Positions 1-8,595 of a stretch of 64,000 bases of DNA are shown here, one piece after another; the first letter of the stretch is position 1, and the number at the start of each line of letters is the position of its first letter. The notes under the pieces were generated by a model. It ran no database searches and was not told the origin of the DNA. It worked only from the letters and a program-made list of their open reading frames with translations. Location of the stretch: positions 310,001-374,000 of the forward strand of contig CAVOZW010000027.1 in the NCBI GenBank assembly GCA_963701385.1, written 5' to 3'. The DNA comes from B30-G6 sp963701385 (GTDB lineage Bacteria > Desulfobacterota > Desulfobacteria > Desulfobacterales > B30-G6). A program made the translations under genes and the position numbers.

Positions 1-557
1 CGGCCACCGTGCACACTGATTCTGGCGCTGTCGGGAATGTGCTGCAATTTTCCGACGACCTCCTCGGCTATACGGTACAAATGGTGATCGTCCACCGCCT
101 CACTGTAGAGAGTCACATTGACGATGGGAACGTCGTCGATTTCAATGGGCTTGATAATCCATCCGCTGATCCCGGGCGTCACGCGATCCATGTTCTGGCT
201 GATTTTATTGTAAAGTTTGATGAGACTCTCTTCACGATCCTGCCCCACATGGAATCGAACCGTAACAACGGCCATGCCCGGACGCGACATGGAATACACA
301 TATTCGACACCATCGATTTGATAGAGAAGCCGTTCAAGACGGGCAGAGACCAATTTTTCAACCTCTTCGGCACTGCCGCCTGGATAGGCAATCATCACAT
401 CGGCCAAGGGAACGACGATCTGCGGCTCTTCTTCACGGGACGTAACGGCCAGGGCCACCACACCTGCCAGGAGGCTGATGATAATCAGCAGGATAGCGAG
501 GTTTCCCTTCAGAAAGGATTCGATGATGTTGGAGATGACGGATGGTTTGTGATCCAT
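1..557 (-). CDS. RND efflux pump inner-membrane permease, N-terminal part (partial)
   Basis: N-terminal 185 codons of an AcrB/CusA-type resistance-nodulation-division permease that continues beyond the left edge. Residues 19-40 form the first membrane helix (ILLIIISLLAGVVALAV), followed by the porter-domain signature EEEPQIVVPLADVMIAYPGG and ARLERLLYQIDGVEYVYSMS, typical of this superfamily. The ATG at 557 follows the TAA of the membrane-fusion gene with no gap, so the two are translationally linked. With the upstream TolC and membrane-fusion genes it makes a tripartite proton-driven exporter. The substrate cannot be told from this part. Family assignment is firm. Confidence 0.9.
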   Translation of the reverse strand, partial: MDHKPSVISNIIESFLKGNLAILLIIISLLAGVVALAVTSREEEPQIVVPLADVMIAYPGGSAEEVEKLVSARLERLLYQIDGVEYVYSMSRPGMAVVTVRFHVGQDREESLIKLYNKISQNMDRVTPGISGWIIKPIEIDDVPIVNVTLYSEAVDDHHLYRIAEEVVGKLQHIPDSARISVHGG

Positions 558-1619
558 TTACAAATCCTCCTTCAGGGGGGATACCAGGATGAGGTCTCCC
601 TGAGACAGCCCGGACAGAATTTCAATTTCTTTTCCGAAAGAGGGGCCCGATTTCACCATCCGTCTGACCACCCGGTTCTTCTGGACCAGATGGACCATTT
701 CCAGCTGCCCCGACAGGATAATGGCACTTGCCGGCACCAGAACAGCCGGGTGGGGGTCTTCGAACACCCATACGCGGCCGAATGTACCCGGAAGGATCTC
801 TCCTTTATTGTTGTCGATGTGGATCTTGACCTCTTGGGTTCGGCTCAACGGATCGATTTCACTCACAATTTCAGACACCCGCCCCCTGAAGGGTCGATTC
901 GGACGATCAAGACTGATATCAACCACCTGCCCAAGGGACAGTTTCTCGATCAGGCGAACCGGAACCGGCACTTCAAGACGCATCTTGAGTGGATCGTATA
1001 CACCCAACAGAACCTGGCCTGGGTTGGCCAGATCGCCTTTCTCCACCCGCCGGTCCGTGACCATACCGTTGATGGGAGATTTAATCTGGGTATAGGTGAG
1101 CAGGACGTTGATTTCAGCTATCTGGGACTGGGCGCCCTTGTAGATGGACTCCGCGGCCGTCAGGGACTGTTCCGTGGCAGCCTTTTGTTTATAAAGAGAC
1201 AGCGTTCTGTTGTATTCCGTGCGGGATTGTTTGAGTTGAATGTTGGCCGCGGCCAGTTTCTCCTGCATTTCGCGACTGTCCAGTTCGATCAGCACCTGCC
1301 CCTTTTTGACTGACTGACCTGCCGAGGCAAAGATACTGCTGACATAGGCACTGATCCGCGCGCTCAAATGCACGCTTTCTTCCGAAGCAACCGTCCCCAC
1401 CACATCGATTTTTGCCGCGACAGGTTTCACGTTGACGGTGTACGTCACGGCATTTTCAGGCAAGGGTTTCCCCACCGCGATGTCTAGCTTCCCTGCCGCT
1501 GTTTTTTCGTGAAAGACCCCCCCTGTCCATGCGATCATGAACACCAGACCCACGATAGAAACCGGCCATTTAATAAAGCGTATCACCCTGGTTCCCTGCC
1601 CTTTTTTCTGCTCAGACAT
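558..1619 (-). CDS. RND efflux membrane-fusion (HlyD/AcrA-type) protein
   Basis: Periplasmic adaptor linking the inner-membrane pump to TolC. An N-terminal membrane anchor (about residues 15-33) is followed by a lipoyl-like half (HLSARISAYVSSIF, GQSVKKGQVLIELD), a helical hairpin (about 105-160, rich in Q, A and K), the second lipoyl half (TYTQIKSPINGMVTDRR, VEKGDLANPGQVLLG) and beta-barrel segments. At 353 aa it has the usual length. It sits about 110 bp downstream of the TolC-type gene and its stop touches the permease start, so the three should be one transcript. There is no clear cue to the exported compound. Confidence 0.92.
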   Translation of the reverse strand: MSEQKKGQGTRVIRFIKWPVSIVGLVFMIAWTGGVFHEKTAAGKLDIAVGKPLPENAVTYTVNVKPVAAKIDVVGTVASEESVHLSARISAYVSSIFASAGQSVKKGQVLIELDSREMQEKLAAANIQLKQSRTEYNRTLSLYKQKAATEQSLTAAESIYKGAQSQIAEINVLLTYTQIKSPINGMVTDRRVEKGDLANPGQVLLGVYDPLKMRLEVPVPVRLIEKLSLGQVVDISLDRPNRPFRGRVSEIVSEIDPLSRTQEVKIHIDNNKGEILPGTFGRVWVFEDPHPAVLVPASAIILSGQLEMVHLVQKNRVVRRMVKSGPSFGKEIEILSGLSQGDLILVSPLKEDL

Positions 1620-1728
1620 GTTCGCCCCCTATTGATGCCTTCTGCTGTTATTTGCCTTTCAGGCGTCATTTGTTCTATCGAACGACATTTCTTCCCCTCG
1701 AACCCTTGGATCCTTGAACCCATGAACC

Positions 1729-3105
1729 CTATTCTATAAAACGCTCCACCGCCAACCCCCGAGCCCTGTCAAAATTGGATAGGGCTGTCAGGTATTCGTA
1801 ATATGCCGCAACACTCCTGGTTTTCTGAGTGGTCAATCCCACCTGAGCTGTCAACAACAACGAAATCTCCGCCACACCTTCTTTGTAAAGCTCCGCAGTA
1901 ATGCGCAGCGCTTCACTGGCACTCTCGATACTCTTTTCACTCACCTCCAGTCGCTCCCAGGCATCCATCGCCTGGAGATATGCCTGGTGGAGATCCAATC
2001 GAAGGTCGTTGCGGGTTTTTAGGGTCTCATTCTTAGCTGTCTGCCAGTCTGCCTTGGCGGCCCTGGCCTTGTTGGGTCGATGATAGCCATCAAAAAATTC
2101 CCATTCCGCCATGACCCCCATGAGATAGCTGTTTTCGACTTCTTCAAAATCACCACTGTCGAAATCATAAGACCCAAAAGCACTCATGGTGGGACGATTT
2201 TCACGAGAGGCCTTTTCGTAAGCCTGTTCCTTGATGTTGGACATGGTGGCAGCCGCTTTCAGCTCGGGCCGGTTCTCGATAAGGCTGAAATCGAGATCTG
2301 CGGGCTTTCTCGAGACGTCTTCACGATCCGGAACCGGGAGCCCGGCATGTGAAATCAGATCCGATCCGATGGCCGTGTTCAGGGATGCAATTGAAAGCTG
2401 GACCATATTTTTTGCCCGTATGGTGTCCTCTCGTGCCTGTGCCAGTTTGACCTCCAGATTCAACACATCGGTCTTAACCGAGGACCCCGCGTTGAAACGC
2501 ACCGTCGCCACCCTGAGACTTTCTTGCAAGCTTTTCACCGTCGCCTCCTGTACGGCCACAAAGGACTGGAACTGCAATACACCGTAATATCCCCGGGTCA
2601 CCTGGTGGATCAGTTCGTTTTGGACCGCCCGTAGCCCCAGTTCACGTATTTGCTTTCCCGCTTTCGCCAGGCGGACATCAATGGCACTGATGCCACCGTT
2701 ATAAAAGCGGTACTTCAAACCGACAGAAAGCCGCATATTATCGATAGGATCCGGATCATTCGGATCAAAATCCGGATCCGCCATGTCGAGATCTTTCTGG
2801 TTGAGTGCCATCATGAAAACCTGGGGCGGATTGTCGGTCACAGAATAGGTACCCGACAGATACAGGCGCGGATAATAAGCTGATTCAGCCTGTTTGATCA
2901 TGTATTTGGCAGCATTAATGCGGGTGATGCCGGCCTGAATATCCGGGTTGTTCTCGAGAGCGGTTTTGATACACGTCTCAAGTGTAACGGCCTTACTCGA
3001 TAGCGACAGACCTAAAATCATTGCCAAAACCAGGGCGGTACCCAACAGATAGCGACTGGGTCGCTGAGGCGTCCTTACATTCATGTGCTTCTTCCTTTTT
3101 TTCAA
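1729..3105 (-). CDS. TolC-family outer-membrane efflux protein
   Basis: 458 aa. A basic N-terminus followed by a hydrophobic segment and a cleavage-like SSKA site near residue 38 is a signal peptide. The mature part starts with LETCIKTALENNPDIQA, the usual opening of TolC/OEP proteins, and shows two repeats of long amphipathic helices (AGKQIRELGLRAVQNELIHQ and AYEKASRENRPTMSAFGSYD regions). It should form the trimeric outer-membrane channel of the exporter whose other parts follow downstream. An internal ATG eight codons in (MNVRTPQ) could be the true start. Confidence 0.92.
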   Translation of the reverse strand: MKKRKKHMNVRTPQRPSRYLLGTALVLAMILGLSLSSKAVTLETCIKTALENNPDIQAGITRINAAKYMIKQAESAYYPRLYLSGTYSVTDNPPQVFMMALNQKDLDMADPDFDPNDPDPIDNMRLSVGLKYRFYNGGISAIDVRLAKAGKQIRELGLRAVQNELIHQVTRGYYGVLQFQSFVAVQEATVKSLQESLRVATVRFNAGSSVKTDVLNLEVKLAQAREDTIRAKNMVQLSIASLNTAIGSDLISHAGLPVPDREDVSRKPADLDFSLIENRPELKAAATMSNIKEQAYEKASRENRPTMSAFGSYDFDSGDFEEVENSYLMGVMAEWEFFDGYHRPNKARAAKADWQTAKNETLKTRNDLRLDLHQAYLQAMDAWERLEVSEKSIESASEALRITAELYKEGVAEISLLLTAQVGLTTQKTRSVAAYYEYLTALSNFDRARGLAVERFIE

Positions 3106-3152
3106 CCGTAAGCTGTAAGCGATAAACCATAAGCAGGTAAAATTTTATGGGC

Positions 3153-4820
3153 TTACGCCATCTTCAAGCCTTCCGACAGCATGATCGAGGCCGGGCTTAT
3201 GACGCAGGGATCGGTCAACACGTTTACGCAGGCAGGCTTACCTGAAGCCAAGGCCCGTTTTACCGCCGGGATCACCTCGTCATCTTTTTCGACGAACTCG
3301 CCATACCCGCCAAGTGCCGAGACCATTTTTTCATAGTGCACGATTCCCAGTTCCGATCCTGTAATACGTTCATCTCCAAAACACATTTCCTGACCGTGCT
3401 TGATCATCCCCCAGGCCTGGTCATTGTTGATGACACAGACAAAAGGCAGGTTGTGCCGGACCGCTGTATTGAATTCCATGGCATTGAAACCGAAGGATCC
3501 ATCTCCGTTGATAACCACCACGGTTTTGTCCGGTCTGGCAGCTTTGGCCCCGATAGCAAAGGGGATACCGGTACCCAGGCATCCGAAAAGCCCGCCAGCC
3601 GACCCAAGCACCGAAGACCGTTCACGGGCATGCAATCCGGTGAGACCATAGTAAGAGGTGTCGCCGCCGTCAATGATATAGATGGCTTCATCCCCTACAG
3701 CCTTTCGCACCTGTTCGATCAATCTGGCAGGATGCAGTGGTTCGGACGGTGACATCCTGGCATCGATTTCCCCCTGTACCAGTGGCGTATAGGCCTCTTT
3801 CAGGGACCGGCGCCAGGTCATGTGTTCCCCCCGTTTGACCCGCTTGTTCAGCGCTCTGAGGGCTAATTCCATATCACCCACCAGCCCGATGTCGGAGCAA
3901 CGGTTTCGATCGATCTCAGCCGGATCGATGTCTACACGGATAACCTTGGCCTGCGGAAATATTTCACCATACATCAAAATCCAGTTGAACCGCACACCCA
4001 GCGCGATGACCAGGTCCGCCTGGCCAAGGGCGGTCATGATCGCCATGAGACCACCGTCCCACAAGGAAAGGGGGTGATCATCGGGAAGTGTCCCTCTGCC
4101 GTTGTTGGAAAGAAAAAAGGGGATACCGGTCTTTTTGATAAACCTTTCAAATGCCAGTGCGCATGCATTCGAAGAAATGCCGTTACCACCGATAATCAAC
4201 GGTTTTTTAGCCGATCCGATCATGTCTGCGGCCTGGTTTATCAGCACCCGCTCGGGTTCCGAGCGATGTCGGACGCCGCCTTTTTGCATCACCGGCAGCT
4301 GCTCTTCTGCAATGCTGGTATTAAGGATGTCCGGCGGCAGTTCAAGAAAAACAGGACCCGGACGACCTGTCACGGCATGACGAAATGCCATGGCCAGATA
4401 CTCCGGTATGCGCCGGGTTTCGTAGCAACAGCTGGTCCACTTGACTGAATTTTTGATCATGTCGGCCTGCTGAACATCCTGCAGAGCCCCCCTTTCCCGG
4501 TCTTTTATGGGTGCGGTTCCGCACAGAACCACCAGAGGTGCATTGTCCAAGTAGGCGTTGACAATTCCGGTGATCACGTTCGTGAACCCCGGCCCGGCGG
4601 TGACAAGGCAAACACCCACTTGATCCGTAAAAATGGAATAGGCATGCCCCATCATGGCGGCAGCCTGTTCATGACGGACATCGATCAACCGAACCTGGTA
4701 ATCCAGAAAGCCGTCGTAAATTCGGTTGATATGTCCGCCCGAAAGTGAAAATACCGTGGAAATACCTTCTATTTCCTTTAAATATTTTGCCACCAGGTGG
4801 CCACCAAAAATTTCCGACAT
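3153..4820 (-). CDS. ThDP-dependent enzyme of the acetolactate synthase / benzoylformate decarboxylase family
   Basis: 555 aa, full length for the family. The N-terminal Pyr domain carries the catalytic-type glutamate in DVRHEQAAAMMGHAYS (Glu about residue 51), the central domain has the Rossmann-like ADLVIALGVRFNW region, and the C-terminal PP domain has the ThDP/Mg motif GDGSFGFNAMEFNTAV ending in the INND pair. The quinone/FAD-type insertion of true IlvB is not obvious. No small regulatory subunit lies alongside, so biosynthetic acetolactate synthase is unlikely; a decarboxylase or carboligase acting on a 2-oxo acid is more probable. It lies between a broken sigma-54 activator gene and an RND efflux operon, an unusual setting. 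Confidence 0.8.
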   Translation of the reverse strand: MSEIFGGHLVAKYLKEIEGISTVFSLSGGHINRIYDGFLDYQVRLIDVRHEQAAAMMGHAYSIFTDQVGVCLVTAGPGFTNVITGIVNAYLDNAPLVVLCGTAPIKDRERGALQDVQQADMIKNSVKWTSCCYETRRIPEYLAMAFRHAVTGRPGPVFLELPPDILNTSIAEEQLPVMQKGGVRHRSEPERVLINQAADMIGSAKKPLIIGGNGISSNACALAFERFIKKTGIPFFLSNNGRGTLPDDHPLSLWDGGLMAIMTALGQADLVIALGVRFNWILMYGEIFPQAKVIRVDIDPAEIDRNRCSDIGLVGDMELALRALNKRVKRGEHMTWRRSLKEAYTPLVQGEIDARMSPSEPLHPARLIEQVRKAVGDEAIYIIDGGDTSYYGLTGLHARERSSVLGSAGGLFGCLGTGIPFAIGAKAARPDKTVVVINGDGSFGFNAMEFNTAVRHNLPFVCVINNDQAWGMIKHGQEMCFGDERITGSELGIVHYEKMVSALGGYGEFVEKDDEVIPAVKRALASGKPACVNVLTDPCVISPASIMLSEGLKMA

Positions 4821-4881
4821 ACACGCCTCCTTCGTGTTTCGATTAACTATTGTTTTGATGTGCTCAAAACCAATGAAGGTA

Positions 4882-6062
4882 TCAGGGTTTCAGTGGGATA
4901 TGCCACTTTTTCATGTATTTCCAGATGGCGGTTCGACTCAGACCCACACGCCTTGCAACCTCTGCCTTGTTCCAATCACATTCCGATAAAAGTCTTTCAA
5001 GACGCCCTTTGGTGAGCCGTTCGCGGTGCCTGGGCTGCGCTTGGGGCTCACAGAGCCGGCCGGCCGATTCCGGCTGATAGCTCGCCTTTCGCAGTTCAAC
5101 CGGCAGATCGAAAATATCGATCTCTTTTTCATCACATAGCACAAAGGCATGTTCGATGGCATTTTCCAGTTCCCGGACATTTCCAGGCCAGGAGTGATCC
5201 ATGAAGAGACGCAGGGCGGCCTGGGAAAGACCCTGGATGTGTTTGTCTGTTTTGGTATTCTGCAGGGCGATAAAATGACTTGCCAATAAAGGGACTGATT
5301 TCCCCGATCTCGTCCAGAAAGACAGCCCCCCCCCTCGGCTTCCTCGAATCTGCCCTTGCGATCCCGAATAGCGCCTGTAAAAGCACCTTTTGCATGTCCG
5401 AAGAGTTCGCTCTCCAGCAACGACTCGGTCAATGCGCTGCAGTTAACCGTAACCAAAGGCTTCCCGGCCCTGTCGCTGTTGTAATGAATGGCTCCGGCCA
5501 CCAATTCCTTGCCCGTGCCGCTCTCGCCCTGGATCAACACCGTCGCTTCACTGGCGGCTGCCGACCGGATAGCGGAAAATACGTCCTGCATCGCCCGACT
5601 CCTGCCTATGATATTGTCAAGCCTGTGAACATCTCCCAGTTTGCGTGAGATTTCCTCGATCTGCTGACGTGCTTTTTTCAATTCTGTCAGGTCCGTCACC
5701 GTTTCGACAACCCCGATCACGCTGTTGTGACCATTCTTCACAAGCCGCGCACTCTTTAGTACCGGAACGTCGTGGCCGTCCTTGTGGCGCAGAGCGCATT
5801 CCTTGGCATCTACGGCGCCTCTTTCATAGATGCCGCATTCCTTGATACCGCTGGGGCAGCTCTTTTTGAGACATAAATTGAAACTGAGCATGGTGCAGGT
5901 TCGTCCCAGGGCTTCCTGAGCGCTGTAGCCGCTGATCTTTTCCATGGATGCATTCCAAGAGGTAATGATACCTGCCCGATTGAGCGTAAAAACGCCATCA
6001 GCCATGGATTCCAGAAGATACCTGGCAAACCGGGGGTCAAGCGCGTCCTGCATATGTTGCAT
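4882..6062 (-). pseudogene. sigma-54-dependent PAS/AAA+ regulator, frameshifted and internally deleted
   Basis: N-terminal PAS domain (MADGVFTLNRAGIITSWN), then a sigma-54 interaction AAA+ domain with Walker A GESGTGKELVAGAIHYNS and the GAFTGA loop (HAKGAFTGAIRDRKGRF). After that the frame breaks in a run of nine G (5326-5334 as C on the plus strand); eight G would restore GGAVFLDEIGEISP (Walker B). Directly after ISP the sequence jumps to LASHFIALQNTKT, skipping roughly 70-90 residues that normally hold sensor I and the second region of homology, and changes frame again. The C-terminus is intact: WPGNVRELENAIEHAF and a Fis-type helix-turn-helix (KAEVARRVGLSRTAIWKYMK). Start taken at ATG 6062 (MQHMQDAL); a TTG at 6137 is possible. 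It probably once controlled the ThDP-enzyme/efflux operon downstream. Confidence 0.88.
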
Positions 6063-6563
6063 TATGATCACTTGCCTCAATAGTAACGTTACCTGACGAT
6101 AGAACACCAACATAAAGCCATGCAATGCTTTTGTCAATTTGATTCATAATGACCACTTAAAGAAAATCTTTGATTTTTTTCATATATTATCAAACTGTTA
6201 ATATATATCGGTGCCCTTAGCCCACACCTATTGAGACCTTGCATATCAGCATGTGCCTGCGAGCACACACCCACAAACGAATTTTCAGTGGTAATGTTAC
6301 GCAGGGTACCCGTGTTTTGATACGACGACAGCGTTGGAAACGCGCACTGTTTCAGCCGCTTACACGTCTTGGTGGCGTTCGTCGCGTTGTGTTTCGGCGC
6401 TTCCCGATCGGTTTTTCCTTGACAACATGCCCAAAGAAACTTAATGGATCTACCTTTCGTTTCCATCGAAAGTTGGCGTTACCGCCGATGGTAATGCAAG
6501 CACGTCAGGCTTGAAAAAATAGATGCTCAACAATAGCACTTCAGCCGTTATGAGGATTTCGCC
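6063..6563. other. divergent intergenic region without a convincing gene
   Basis: About 500 bp between the broken regulator and the methyltransferase gene. It is AT-rich around 6160-6210. Two near-identical 10-bp palindromes, GTAACGTTAC (6083-6092) and GTAATGTTAC (6291-6300), could be operator half-sites, but nothing else supports this. Open frames here (for example 6239-6514 plus) show no family features. No sigma-54 -24/-12 promoter was recognised. Confidence 0.4.
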
Positions 6564-8015
6564 ATGATACTGCCTGTCGAGTGGACAACAGATCTCCAGT
6601 TGTTGTCTAAAAAAGACCTCATTCAAATTCATGAGGCCAGCCTGAATATCCTGGAACATACCGGTATGGTCATGCCCCTGGGGGAAAACCGACTGGACGA
6701 TCTTTCAGATTTTGGATTACGGGTGGACCGCAAAACCAATCGGGTCTGCTTTCCGCCGCACGTCGTGGAAAACGCCATCCAACGTGCACCGACGTCTTTT
6801 AGGCTCCACGCCCGAAATCCGGAACATGACCTTGCTCTCGATGGGCGGCACGGCTATCTCTGCCTTGACGGTACCGGTCTCAAGGTCAAGGATTTGGATT
6901 CCGGTCTTATTCGAAATTCCACGTATGACGATCTGGCCGCCGCTACGCGGGTCGCTGATTTTCTGCCGCAAATTTCCTTTTTATGGCCCTGTGTCAGTGC
7001 TCAGGACCGGCCTTCTGCGACCCAGCCCCTCTACGAGCTGCAGGCCCTGATGCACAATTCGGGGAAACACATCCAAGCCATGACCGCCGCGGACCCCCTG
7101 ACCGCCAAAGGAACGGTTGAGATGGCTGCCGCGGTTGCCGGCGGTAAATCCGCTTTGAAGCAAAAACCGATCATATCCAATTTTCAATCCACCATCAGCC
7201 CTTTGACCTGCAGCGCCAAGGGCATGGAAGCGGCTTTGATCTTCGCGGAAGCCGGTGTCCCCACCGGCTTTGTGACCATGCAGATCGGCTGCGCCACCGC
7301 ACCGGCCACCCTAGCCGGCAATATCGCCATGGGTAATGCGGAAATTCTGGCAGGCATCACATTTCTGCAGCTTTATTATCCTGGAACGCCTTCATTCTAC
7401 GGATCGTATGCGACCATGATGGAGCTTAAAACCGGCGGCATGACCAGCGGCAATCCCGAAGATTTCCTTCTCCAGGCGGTCGCCATTCAATTGGCACGGC
7501 ACTACGGATTGCCCATCACAATCGGAACCTTTGGTACGGGGAGCATGCGCGGCGATTGGCGCAGCGGGGTTGAAAATGCCATTTCCTGTGCCGTCAGCCT
7601 GTTTGCCAGAGGTGATATGATCTGTGGAGCAGGCTTGTTGGGTGGTGCCACTATTTTCTCTTTCGAGCAGCTGATCAAGGATTGTGAAATTTTCGATATG
7701 CTGAGGATCGTCAGCAGCGGTATGTCCGTCACACCCGAAACGTTGGCCCTTGACGACATCCACCGCATCGGGCCCCAACATCACTACATGGTCAGCGATC
7801 ATACCCTGAAGCACATGCGTGATCTTTGGCAGCCCTCCGTCAAGGGGCGCTACGACAATAGGGAAACAGCGCGTAAGGGTGTCTCGAATTCAGACGCCGC
7901 AGCCGCAGAAAAGGCCCGTGAAATCCTGAAGAGCCACTTCCCAGCCCTCCCGGACAATGCCGAACTGCTTCAGGAAATTCTCGACGCCTACGATCGCCTG
8001 GCTACAGAGACATAA
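6564..8015 (+). CDS. MttB/MtgB-superfamily (trimethylamine methyltransferase-like) protein, non-pyrrolysine
   Basis: 483 aa, TIM-barrel methyltransferase superfamily that moves a methyl group from a quaternary amine to a corrinoid protein. Family features include the N-terminal IHEASLNILEHTGMVM, GNAEILAGITFLQLYYPGTP, FYGSYATMMELKTGGM and SCAVSLFARGDMICGAGLLGG. The frame is open to TAA without an internal TAG, so this is a member lacking pyrrolysine, like the glycine-betaine methyltransferase MtgB. No corrinoid protein or RamA-type activator gene lies nearby, so the substrate is open (betaine-like compounds are plausible). The ATG at 6564 has GAGGA seven bases upstream. Confidence 0.85.
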   Translation: MILPVEWTTDLQLLSKKDLIQIHEASLNILEHTGMVMPLGENRLDDLSDFGLRVDRKTNRVCFPPHVVENAIQRAPTSFRLHARNPEHDLALDGRHGYLCLDGTGLKVKDLDSGLIRNSTYDDLAAATRVADFLPQISFLWPCVSAQDRPSATQPLYELQALMHNSGKHIQAMTAADPLTAKGTVEMAAAVAGGKSALKQKPIISNFQSTISPLTCSAKGMEAALIFAEAGVPTGFVTMQIGCATAPATLAGNIAMGNAEILAGITFLQLYYPGTPSFYGSYATMMELKTGGMTSGNPEDFLLQAVAIQLARHYGLPITIGTFGTGSMRGDWRSGVENAISCAVSLFARGDMICGAGLLGGATIFSFEQLIKDCEIFDMLRIVSSGMSVTPETLALDDIHRIGPQHHYMVSDHTLKHMRDLWQPSVKGRYDNRETARKGVSNSDAAAAEKAREILKSHFPALPDNAELLQEILDAYDRLATET

Positions 8016-8085
8016 AATCCCATTTCATGGGTCACCACCATCATGGTCATCCCCTGTTCGGCCAATCGCTGCATAACGATGTGGA
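8013..8085 (-). pseudogene. fragment of a GlnQ-type polar amino acid ABC ATPase
   Basis: On the minus strand about 24 codons read HIVMQRLAEQGMTMMVVTHE followed by MGF, the very characteristic stretch just after the D-loop in GlnQ/HisP-type ATPases. It is cut off on both sides and overlaps the end of the methyltransferase gene. The neighbouring plus-strand gene at 8596 encodes the matching type of periplasmic binding protein, so this may be a relic of the transporter's ATPase. Confidence 0.6.
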
Positions 8086-8110
8086 AAGTCGATCCCTACC
8101 AAGGCCTAAT

Positions 8111-8210
8111 TTAGGAACCGCTGAATTGCGGGTCTCGCTTCTCGATCCGCGCATTCAAAGCTTCCATAAAACCGGACTGTCCTGTCAAAATAAAACGGCC
8201 CATAACCAAT
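8111..8210 (-). pseudogene. possible C-terminal tail of an enoyl-CoA hydratase-like gene
   Basis: The minus strand reads LTGQSGFMEALNARIEKRDP then QFSGS and a stop, resembling the last helix of crotonase-family proteins (GFxEAxxARxEKRxPxF). No further homology is visible upstream. The match is short, so this is a tentative relic. Confidence 0.35.
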
Positions 8211-8239
8211 ACCTAGTCATCTCGAAACAGCGCATGAAA

Positions 8240-8273
8240 ATAAATATCCGACCCCAGAGGGGCCGGTATTTAT
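8240..8273. repeat. imperfect hairpin at the end of the IS200/IS605 relic
   Basis: ATAAATA and TATTTAT (7 bp) enclose a CCGACCCC/GGGGCCGG stem with an AGA loop, one mismatch and one bulge. Its place about 50 bp beyond the transposase stop codon fits the subterminal hairpin of IS200/IS605 elements, which TnpA binds. Confidence 0.5.
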
Positions 8274-8318
8274 GGAACCCCTGAAAGGGCTTAGATTGCC
8301 CCGAAAATTGTTAGTACT

Positions 8319-8432
8319 CTAAGGTCTCAGACCTGCGTTTTTTTGTTCTTGGTGCTTGATGTATTTCTGAACCATTTCCGAGTCCAGACCAACGGTATCA
8401 ATACAATACCCCCTTATGGCCATTGGTTGAAC
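8319..8432 (-). mobile_element. C-terminal remnant of an IS200/IS605-family TnpA transposase
   Basis: The minus strand encodes MAIRGYCIDTVGLDSEMVQK then YIKHQEQKNAGLRP and TAG. This is the conserved C-terminal end of the Y1 HUH transposase (ARGYxVxTVGLDxExIxKYIKxQE). The catalytic HUH and Tyr regions are missing, so the element is dead. The hairpin 46 bp downstream supports the assignment. Confidence 0.72.
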
Positions 8433-8506
8433 CCTATCTTATTGACAAATTCTCATTTTGGTATATACCTGACACATTGAACCGCAACAGCGAGCGTATT
8501 CCCCGT

Positions 8507-8552
8507 GGGTTCTGCCGTACGGCAGAACATTCCTCGCAGCTTGCTGCGAGGT
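8507..8552. repeat. REP/BIME-like double palindrome
   Basis: A perfect palindrome around GTTCTGCCGTACGGCAGAAC is followed by CCTCGCAGCTTGCTGCGAGG. Read on the minus strand the second hairpin starts GAAGAACCTCGCAGCAAGC, resembling the element at 34916-35012 (GAAGCTCCCCGCGGTAAGC). It lies just upstream of the binding-protein gene. Confidence 0.5.
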
Positions 8553-8595
8553 TCTTCAATTCATTTGTTCACCAACACTAACAGGAGGACGTGTT

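Noticed and set aside
9..1313. A 434-codon open frame on the plus strand
   Set aside because: It is the antisense shadow of the RND and membrane-fusion genes, which have clear family motifs on the minus strand.
6239..6514. A 91-codon open frame (plus) upstream of the methyltransferase gene
   Set aside because: No RBS, arginine-rich unnatural composition and no recognisable domain.
6564..8015. Pyrrolysine-containing trimethylamine methyltransferase
   Set aside because: There is no in-frame TAG; the gene reads through to TAA without interruption, so it belongs to the non-pyrrolysine branch.
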